Assembly: GCA_017412045.1 (NCBI GenBank)
Contig: JAFQOX010000154.1
Span: forward strand, 1-56,139
Direction of reading: 5' to 3'
DNA length: 56,139 nt
Origin: Clostridia bacterium
GTDB lineage: Bacteria > Bacillota > Clostridia > Oscillospirales > CAG-272
A model generated the notes under the pieces. That model made no database searches and was not told where the DNA came from. It worked only from the letters and a program-made list of their open reading frames with translations. This document shows, piece by piece, positions 49,788 to 56,139 of this stretch (position 1 is the stretch's first letter; every line of letters starts with the position of its first letter). The position numbers were made by a program, and so were the translations under genes.

Positions 49788-52700
49788 ATGAATTTCAAGA
49801 AAATGAGTGCAAAAGCTCTTTCTGTGTTCATGTCCCTGATCATGCTCTTCAGCCTCGTTGCTCCCGCAGTCAGTGCTGCTGTGGTAGATGATCACAATCA
49901 TGGAACGGAAAAGCCCAATCTCAACTACGTTTCTCTTGGCGACTCCATGTCTAACGGCTACGGCTTGGACGGATACGCTCAAGACAAGTACTTCGATATC
50001 TTCGCTGACGAAGAAATCGGTCACTATGGCGAAGGCGCCTACACTCTGCAGTTTGAAAAATATCTTGCAGAAATCTACAACGTAAACCACAGCAAGCTTG
50101 CAACTTCCGCAATGCTCTCCCGCGACCTCCTCTTCCTCGTTGGTGGCGGCAAGTACGTTGAAGACAACTATTACGGCTTTATGGATTACCTCGGTGTTCA
50201 CCACAACGATGTTGATGACGCGTTCCTTGAAAGACTTCAGGCGCTTTACATCGAAAAGATCACCGAAGCTGACGTCATCACCATGGGTCTCGGCAATGCA
50301 GAATTCGGTGCTTACATCATGCACAGACTGATGGATTGCATTGGCTTCAATTATCCGAATGCTTCTTTTGAAACCGTTGCTCCCTACGTTCAGCTCGAAG
50401 CTCTCATGGAAACCTGCGATCCCGAGCTCGTTGAAAAAGCCATCGAAGTTCGCGACATGATCCTCGCTGAGCTTCCTCAGATCGGCGATTTCAGCGACGA
50501 ACAGGTTGAAACCATCGCAAACCTCTTTGTTTATACTATTCTCGACTTCTGCAACAACTACACCAAGATTCTTGACAGAATCGTTGAGCTCAATCCCGAC
50601 GTTGAAATCGTTGTTATCGGTCTTATGAATACCGTAAACGGTATGCAGTTCAAGTTTGACGAAAATACCACCGTTGATTTCGGCGAATACATGGGCTACT
50701 TCCTCGACGTTGTTAACGCTCACCTCACCACTTACGCTACCGTTCAGGTCTTTGGCAACGAAGCATACAAGGATGCTACCATCTACTTCGCTGAAGAATC
50801 TGACGTTGAAGTTATCGTTGAAACCTTCCACACCGGAAAGCTCAGCGACGTTGTCCGTGACCGTTTCCACTCTGAAATCGTTGGCAGAGACGGTGTCGCT
50901 AACGGCTTGGTCTGGAGCCTGAACCCCGCGCTTCCTTACATCACCCTTGACCAGATCAAAGAATTTGAAGCAGACAGAGTTGCTTTCTACAATGCGCTCG
51001 AAACTCAGATGGGTGCAGCAGGTGCTCAGCAGTATGTAAACGTATTCCAGTTCTACCTTGCTGTTGAAAAGGCAATTATGGAAGCAAGCGAGGGTGCTAC
51101 TCTCGGCTTCGATTCGCTCGTTGCTCTTTCTGACCTTCCCAACTCCGAAGCTTTCGCTAAGTTCGCAGCTGCCGCAGGCATTAACTTCGCGAACGGCACT
51201 TTGGGTAACTATGAAGACTCCGTCATTCTTGCTTACGTTGAAGCAAACGAAGATGAAATTATCGGCGGCTTCAAAAACGAAATCACCGAAAACTTCAAGG
51301 TAACCGGTTGCCCCAACTATCTTACCAACAAATTCACCATTTACAATATGCTCACCAAGTACGTCTATGAAAGCGAAGATCTCGTTGCTTTCTTCGACGA
51401 CCTTGATAATCTTTCCGAAAAACAGGTTGTTAACAAAATTGCTCTTGCAATCTACAGCAACTACTATACCCCCATTCTCGATACGCTCAATCCCGACAAG
51501 GACTATCTCGCAAGAGCAAAATCCATTGCTCAGGGTATCTATGATTCTGCAAACGCTCAGCTCGTAGAGCTTGGTGGAAATTACGTCGCTTGCTACTTCA
51601 TGACCGATTACATGGCTGATGAGCTTTGCGCAGACGAAACCCTCAAGGGTCTTCTTAACTTCCTCGGTCGTTGCAAGATCGGTAACGGTATCGGTACTCA
51701 TCCCTCCGCAGTAGGCCACAACGACCTCTTCGACGCGGTTCGCAAGGCTTACGTAAACCAGCACACCGTTGTTGATGAAACCGTTGACAACATCGTTCTC
51801 GTTCGCGACTTCATTTACGAAAACTACAAAGAAATCTACGCTTACGTTTACGACATGGCTGTTGAAGAAGGCGTGATCGCTGAACTCGACGCTTACCTCG
51901 TTGACGCTATCAACGCTGTAAGATACGCAGAAAACTGGGCTTACGGCTACGAAGAATACTTCAGAAGTGAAGACTTCGCTCTCCAGATCTCCATCTCCGC
52001 TGATAGCACCGTTGCTACCATCGAAGCTCTCCGCGCAGTTCTTGCAAACGCTGACGAACTCGACGCAGACCTCTACGATTCTATCGTTGCTCTCCTCGCA
52101 AACCTCGAAACCAACCTCGCAGACCTCGCTGCTCTCATCAACGCTGCTATCGCTGACGCTTACGCTTACGGCGCTCCCATCGTTGAAGCAGAACTTGCTA
52201 AGGCTCTCGCATTTATCAACGCAAAAGTAAACGCTGTTCTCGAAGTTATCGCTTGCATCGAAGCTAAGGTTCAGGAACAGATCGCAATCGCTGAAGCAAT
52301 GATCGCTGACTTCATCGCAACTGCTGAAGCTTACCTCGCTCAGCTCCTCGGTGACATCGCAGGTGACGTTGCAGACGCAAAGGACTACCTCAAGAATGCA
52401 AAGGCTTACCTCAATGCACTTCTTAACGCATTCCTCTCCAACTCCGCATTCTCCGCAAACTACATCGTAAACGCTGATTCCTACTACGTTGCTATCGGCG
52501 GTGACGACGCTCTCTACGCTGAACTCCTCGCAGCTAAGATGGGTCTTGATGACAAGTACACTGCTATGAACTGGAACAACCTTGATTCCTCCATCATCGC
52601 AAAGGCTGACCTCATCACCATCGGCTACACTGAAAGCATGATCTCCGGCTTCGCTACCGAACAGATCATCGCTTACATCGCTAACTACATTGACGTTACT

Positions 52701-54869
52701 CTCAGAGATTCTGCTAACAACTATGCAGACGAAGCTCTCAACCACTTCTTCGGTCAGATGACTCCTGCTCCCTCCGAAGAAACCGTTAAGAACGTTCTCG
52801 CTAACCTCGCAGCTTACCTCAACGACGCATTTGACGGCGTTCTCACCGAAACCGGTCTCGCAGGCGCTGAAATCGCTGATATGGATTGGGCTGCTCTCGT
52901 AGGCGCTGAAAACGTTGCTTACATTGATGAAGCAATCGCTTCCATCACCGGCGCTCTCGTAGAAGCAGGTCTCCCCGCAACCTTCACTCAGGAAATCAAC
53001 GTTCTTGATCTCCTTCTCGATAAACTCGATGAAATCGACCCCTCCATCGCTGCAATGATCGCTTACTTCGACGTTGAAGAAGTTAAGGCTATGTTCGGCG
53101 ACTACGCAACCTACACTCTCGAAATCCCTGTAGCTGACGCTATCGCATTCGCTGTTGAATCTTACCTCTACAGCTACGTTAAGTTCAACGTTGAATACGC
53201 TCAGCTCGTTTACGCGGTCAACGCGATCAACCCTGACGCGCAGATCGTTCTCCTCGGCAACTACAACGCATTCGCAGGTCTCGGCTTCGACTTCGTCGTT
53301 GACGGTGTTTCCATCGACCTCGGTGAAATCTTCACTGCTGACATTCAGGATTCCGCTAACGCTTACGCAAACGAAGTATTCGAAAAGATCTTCGCTGCTC
53401 TTGATTACGCTACCAAGGATGAAACCATCGACTCCGTTCTCGGCTCCGTTGATTCCGCTATCGTCTCCGGTGCAAGCACGCTCTACGACATCATCCTCGG
53501 CGTTCTCGCTGACGCTGAAGCTGTAAGAGATTACATCGACGGCACCGTAGTAGCTCTCCCCGAAATTTCCGTTCCCGAAATCTCCGTTCCCTCTTGCCCT
53601 GCTCTTGAAAACCTCGTTGCTCTTCTCGGCAAGGTAAACTTCAAGGCTCTCGCAGACATCGATTGGGAAAAACTCATCGGTGTTGACGTTAACGGCGCTG
53701 TTGAAGGCGTTGTTGACGGTGCTGCCGAAGCATTCGCTGAAGCTGCTGCTGCAATTCAGAATGCTATCGCTGAAATCGAAAACACTCTCGTAGAACTCGG
53801 CATTTTCGAATCCTACACCATTACGCTCCCCACTCTCGACTTTATCTACGATAACCTCGACAAGTTCGATGCTGAAACCCGCGCTCTGCTCGAATCTCTC
53901 GACTATGAAGAAGTTCGCGCTATGCTCGGCGATCTCGCTGACTACGTTGTTGAAGTTAAGACTCTCAGCGTTAAGGCTCTTGACTATGTAAACGGTCTCT
54001 ACAACCAGCTCGCTGAAACGGAAATCACCGTATTCGAAGGCGCTACCATCGACCTCGGTGAACTCCTCTCCGCACCTACCTCTATCCACTCTCTCTTCTA
54101 TGCATTCACCATGAAGAACGTAATCTACGTTGACATCGCAGACGCGGAAGTTGCTTACGAAGCAGATTCCATCCTCGACTTCATCGCAGCTTACATCCTC
54201 GACAACTCCGTTGCTGACGTAACCGAAGCAGGCAACGCTTACATCGCTGAACAGATCTACGCTGCTCTCAACGTTGAATGCGGTCACTACGACCTCGACA
54301 ACGATCACTACTGTGATAACAAGGTTTGCGGCGAAAAGCTCACCGACTGTGTAGACGCTGACAAGGATCACAAGTGTGACATCTGCGGTGCAGAAATTTC
54401 TGAATGCGCAGACACGAACAAGGATCACAACTGTGACTACTGCGGCAAGAAGGTTTCCGATTGCGTAGACGCTAACAAGGATCACAACTGTGATATCTGC
54501 GGCAAGAAGCTCTCTGATTGCGCAGACGCTAACAAGGATCACAACTGTGACATCTGCGGCAAGAAGCTCTCCGATTGCGCAGACGCTAACAACGACCACA
54601 AGTGTGACACCTGCGGCGCTGTTCTCTCCGAATGTGCAGACAAGAACGCAGACGGCAAGTGTGACGTATGTGGCGCTGACCTCGGTACTGTAAAGCCCGA
54701 AGATCCCGAAGATCCCAAAGATCCTGAAGGACCCAAAGACCCCGAAGAACCCAAGACCGGCCGTTCCGCTGGCGTAGTTGTTGCAATTACCGCAGGCTCC
54801 GCTGTCGTAACCGCAGCTCTCGGCTTCGCAGGCTACTGGTTCATCTTCAAGAAGAGAATTTTCTCCTAA
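49788..54869 (+). CDS. Giant cell-surface protein with duplicated SGNH-like domains
   Basis: 1693 residues. Signal peptide 1-31. The first SGNH-hydrolase-like domain (about 46-665) starts at VSLGDSMSNGYG (S53) and closes with IGTHPSAVGH (His). A long Ala-rich helical region (about 670-880) follows. A second domain (about 890-1490) repeats the plan (VNADSYYVAIGGDDAL, ADLITIGYTES, NPDAQIVLLGN) but lacks the Ser and final His. Near 1500-1630 are tandem units DxNKDHxCDxCGxxLSDC, calcium- or metal-binding-like. A Pro/Glu stretch and a C-terminal membrane helix plus FKKRIFS form the anchor. Codons favour GCT, CTC and GAA, unlike the neighbours, as in highly expressed genes. GGAAAGGAAAC precedes the ATG. 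Confidence 0.8.
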   Translation: MNFKKMSAKALSVFMSLIMLFSLVAPAVSAAVVDDHNHGTEKPNLNYVSLGDSMSNGYGLDGYAQDKYFDIFADEEIGHYGEGAYTLQFEKYLAEIYNVNHSKLATSAMLSRDLLFLVGGGKYVEDNYYGFMDYLGVHHNDVDDAFLERLQALYIEKITEADVITMGLGNAEFGAYIMHRLMDCIGFNYPNASFETVAPYVQLEALMETCDPELVEKAIEVRDMILAELPQIGDFSDEQVETIANLFVYTILDFCNNYTKILDRIVELNPDVEIVVIGLMNTVNGMQFKFDENTTVDFGEYMGYFLDVVNAHLTTYATVQVFGNEAYKDATIYFAEESDVEVIVETFHTGKLSDVVRDRFHSEIVGRDGVANGLVWSLNPALPYITLDQIKEFEADRVAFYNALETQMGAAGAQQYVNVFQFYLAVEKAIMEASEGATLGFDSLVALSDLPNSEAFAKFAAAAGINFANGTLGNYEDSVILAYVEANEDEIIGGFKNEITENFKVTGCPNYLTNKFTIYNMLTKYVYESEDLVAFFDDLDNLSEKQVVNKIALAIYSNYYTPILDTLNPDKDYLARAKSIAQGIYDSANAQLVELGGNYVACYFMTDYMADELCADETLKGLLNFLGRCKIGNGIGTHPSAVGHNDLFDAVRKAYVNQHTVVDETVDNIVLVRDFIYENYKEIYAYVYDMAVEEGVIAELDAYLVDAINAVRYAENWAYGYEEYFRSEDFALQISISADSTVATIEALRAVLANADELDADLYDSIVALLANLETNLADLAALINAAIADAYAYGAPIVEAELAKALAFINAKVNAVLEVIACIEAKVQEQIAIAEAMIADFIATAEAYLAQLLGDIAGDVADAKDYLKNAKAYLNALLNAFLSNSAFSANYIVNADSYYVAIGGDDALYAELLAAKMGLDDKYTAMNWNNLDSSIIAKADLITIGYTESMISGFATEQIIAYIANYIDVTLRDSANNYADEALNHFFGQMTPAPSEETVKNVLANLAAYLNDAFDGVLTETGLAGAEIADMDWAALVGAENVAYIDEAIASITGALVEAGLPATFTQEINVLDLLLDKLDEIDPSIAAMIAYFDVEEVKAMFGDYATYTLEIPVADAIAFAVESYLYSYVKFNVEYAQLVYAVNAINPDAQIVLLGNYNAFAGLGFDFVVDGVSIDLGEIFTADIQDSANAYANEVFEKIFAALDYATKDETIDSVLGSVDSAIVSGASTLYDIILGVLADAEAVRDYIDGTVVALPEISVPEISVPSCPALENLVALLGKVNFKALADIDWEKLIGVDVNGAVEGVVDGAAEAFAEAAAAIQNAIAEIENTLVELGIFESYTITLPTLDFIYDNLDKFDAETRALLESLDYEEVRAMLGDLADYVVEVKTLSVKALDYVNGLYNQLAETEITVFEGATIDLGELLSAPTSIHSLFYAFTMKNVIYVDIADAEVAYEADSILDFIAAYILDNSVADVTEAGNAYIAEQIYAALNVECGHYDLDNDHYCDNKVCGEKLTDCVDADKDHKCDICGAEISECADTNKDHNCDYCGKKVSDCVDANKDHNCDICGKKLSDCADANKDHNCDICGKKLSDCADANNDHKCDTCGAVLSECADKNADGKCDVCGADLGTVKPEDPEDPKDPEGPKDPEEPKTGRSAGVVVAITAGSAVVTAALGFAGYWFIFKKRIFS
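54292..54675 (+). repeat. Tandem repeats encoding CxxC/DxNxD units
   Basis: About seven in-frame units of 54 nt or so, the central ones nearly identical (GACGCTAACAAGGATCACAA then TGTGA, TCTGCGGCAAGAAG). Each encodes DxNKDHxCDxCGxK. Confidence 0.85.
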
Positions 54870-54907
54870 TCATCTGATATTAAGACGGTTTCGTGAAAAC
54901 TGAAACA

Positions 54908-54942
54908 AAGCCGACTCTTCGGAGTCGGCTTTGTTGTTTTTT
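54908..54942 (+). terminator. Terminator of the surface protein gene
   Basis: AAAGCCGACTC pairs with GAGTCGGCTTT around TTCG, then TTGTTTTTT. Confidence 0.88.
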
Positions 54943-54946
54943 GTAC

Positions 54947-55036
54947 CATAGGAATTTGCTCAAATCAGCTCTCGCCGTTTATATCGTGTGGATACAGGAC
55001 AGGTGAGCAACCATCGGCGATTCGCCGCTTTTTTTG
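54947..55036 (+). repeat. Dispersed RNA-like element, copy 2
   Basis: The block at 54947-54995 matches 35223-35271 (ATAGGAA, TTGC, AAAT, CGCCGTTTATATCGT, TGGATAC). It ends in its own terminator CGGCGA/TTCGCCG with T7 (55014-55036). It again lies just behind a gene terminator, same strand. Confidence 0.5.
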
Positions 55037-55044
55037 TTAAAATC

Positions 55045-55073
55045 TTGCAATTCCGATGGCTTTGTGGTATAAT
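55045..55073 (+). promoter_or_regulatory. Promoter of the DUF554 gene
   Basis: TTGCAA, 17 nt, TATAAT with TG extension. Confidence 0.78.
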
Positions 55074-55124
55074 GGCACGGAGAAATATACCATTTCTTCC
55101 ATAAAATTATGACGGAGGCTTATG

Positions 55125-55820
55125 ATGTTAGGTGTTTTGATCAACGTGATCACGGTCGTGGTCGGATCGTGTATCGGACTTCTTTTTAAAAAGGGCATTC
55201 CCGAAAGGGTAAGTCAAGCGGCAATGACCGGCTTGGGCGCGTGTACGCTGTATATCGGTATCTCAGGAAGTCTTTGCGGAGAAAACGTGCTGATCCTGAT
55301 CGCTTCGGTCGTTCTCGGCGCGATCGTCGGCACTCTGCTTCGCATCGACGGCGCGATCAACCGATTGGCGAATCTGGTGGAAACGAAATTTAAAAAATCG
55401 TCCGGAAATATCTCTATCGCGGAAGGGATCGTTTCCGCGACGCTCCTTTTCTGTGTCGGCTCCATGACGGTCACGGGCTCCATTCAGGCGGGGCTCACGG
55501 GCGATAATTCCATTCTTATTACCAAAGCCATGCTGGACCTGGTTTCGTCCATGATGCTGGCTTCTTCTCTCGGCGTGGGCGTGCTCCTTTCATCCGTCGC
55601 TGTTTTTTTGATCCAGGGCGGGCTCGTTCTGCTGGCGGGATTGATCGCGCCTCTGATGACGGCGAGCGCGATCAACGAAATGACCTGCGCAGGCTCTCTG
55701 CTCATTATCATGATCGGCACGAATCTGATGGGAATTACCAAGATCAAGGTGGCGGATTTTTTGCCTGCGATCCTATTTGCGCCGGTGATTACCATTCTCC
55801 TTTCGCTTTTTGGATTTTGA
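55125..55820 (+). CDS. DUF554 family membrane protein
   Basis: 231 residues, about six to seven hydrophobic segments. The start LGVLINVITVVVGSCIGLLFKKGIPE and the middle ATLLFCVGSMTVTGSIQAGLTGD are diagnostic of the DUF554 (YdfK) family, whose function is unknown, possibly a transporter. The ATG at 55125 is 6 nt after GGAGG; that at 55122 would be too close. Confidence 0.9.
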   Translation: MLGVLINVITVVVGSCIGLLFKKGIPERVSQAAMTGLGACTLYIGISGSLCGENVLILIASVVLGAIVGTLLRIDGAINRLANLVETKFKKSSGNISIAEGIVSATLLFCVGSMTVTGSIQAGLTGDNSILITKAMLDLVSSMMLASSLGVGVLLSSVAVFLIQGGLVLLAGLIAPLMTASAINEMTCAGSLLIIMIGTNLMGITKIKVADFLPAILFAPVITILLSLFGF

Positions 55821-56139
55821 TTTGATTTTTTTGTAGGAGAACGGCATTTGCTTTTTCAAATTTAACAGGATTTCTTTTTTATCGAATATGAAAAAGATAA
55901 GATTTTTCATATTCGAAAATCTTAAAGCAAAAAGATTGTTTTTGTTCTGGAAACAGACGGGGCTTTTTAGAAAATATTTTCCTTTGATAAGGAGGAACGT
56001 CAACTTTTTCTTTGTTTGAAAGAAAAAGTTGCAAAAAGAAGCAAACAAACGTGCCGTTTGATCGCCGGTGCGTATGGGAGCGGTATACCGCAAAGCCCAC
56101 TCGCTCTGCGCGAAAGCGTGCCGATGGCACACGTTTCGC
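55821..56139. other. Intergenic region with strong hairpins
   Basis: No gene is seen up to the window end. A 14-bp hairpin TCGAATATGAAAAA/TTTTTCATATTCGA lies at 55881-55915, and CAACTTTTTCTTT/AAAGAAAAAGTTG at 55999-56030. More small hairpins (CGTGCC/GGCACACG) close the window, typical of dispersed repeats. Confidence 0.55.

Noticed and set aside
49764..54599. 1611-codon open frame on the minus strand, antisense to the surface protein gene
   Set aside because: It is the mirror of strong codon bias in the plus-strand gene (few TTA, CTA, TCA codons). Composition (long Val/Ser/Glu/Asp runs) fits no protein family, and no SD or promoter precedes it.
54292..54675. Ferredoxin-like or zinc-finger domain in the surface protein tail
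   Set aside because: The CxxC spacing with DxNKDH is a repeated EF-hand-like unit in an exported protein, not the 4Fe-4S pattern; cluster binding outside the cell is unlikely.

Overview
The window (56.1 kb, mid GC) reads as a chromosomal contig of a spore-forming, strictly anaerobic member of the Clostridia. The evidence is spoVAC-spoVAD-spoVAE, spoVT and the RicT/YaaT-DarA-HolB group, together with a ferredoxin, a reverse rubrerythrin with a PerR-like regulator, and many TTGACA-N17-TATAAT promoters. Dispersed hairpin repeats of the kind common in gut clostridia suggest an intestinal, probably uncultured lineage. That placement is an inference; no rRNA or marker gene settles it.

Layout. 0-6 kb: a repeat element, a class A penicillin-binding protein, peptidase T and an SGNH esterase. 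5.6-9 kb (minus): an unknown protein, two tRNA-Leu genes, ricT, holB and darA. 9-11 kb (minus): the spoVA operon. 11-15 kb: ferredoxin, then an operon of a D-aspartate-ligase-like ATP-grasp enzyme, an aspartate racemase and a MurE-type ligase, which looks like a peptidoglycan cross-bridge module. 15-22.4 kb: a macro-TIR fusion protein, a sugar-nucleotidyltransferase, a CorC/HlyC transporter with a structured leader, and two tandem HTH-ADP-ribosylglycohydrolase fusions. 22.4-23.5 kb: a 1-kb AT-rich cassette bounded by long inverted repeats. 23.5-29.2 kb (minus): a LamG-esterase lipoprotein, Na+-pump decarboxylase subunits, an SDR enzyme and purA. 29.5-32.1 kb: an NYN protein, a BFD-like ferredoxin, a deoxyribosyltransferase-like protein, rubrerythrin and a Fur/PerR regulator. 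32.5-35.3 kb: tRNA-Ser, a hairpin array and small unknown genes. 35.3-37.9 kb: a GH127-like enzyme and asnA. 37.9-39.6 kb: a second inverted-repeat cassette carrying a methyltransferase, then a divergent SLOG/XRE pair. 39.7-47 kb: membrane proteins, an acetyl-xylan-esterase-like enzyme, spoVT, a T-box-controlled orphan trpB, a lipoprotein and an RpiB-like isomerase. 47-56 kb: an acyl-CoA synthetase, a 1693-residue surface protein with duplicated SGNH-like domains, and a DUF554 protein.

Functional themes: cell wall (PBP, D-Asp bridge, MurE), sporulation and germination, oxygen and peroxide defence, secreted carbohydrate esterases and glycosidases, and a set of NAD/ADP-ribose-type domains (macro, TIR, ARH, SLOG). 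The best candidates for undescribed biology are the macro-TIR protein, the tandem HTH-ARH pair, and the two cassettes whose related long terminal inverted repeats sit between convergent host genes.
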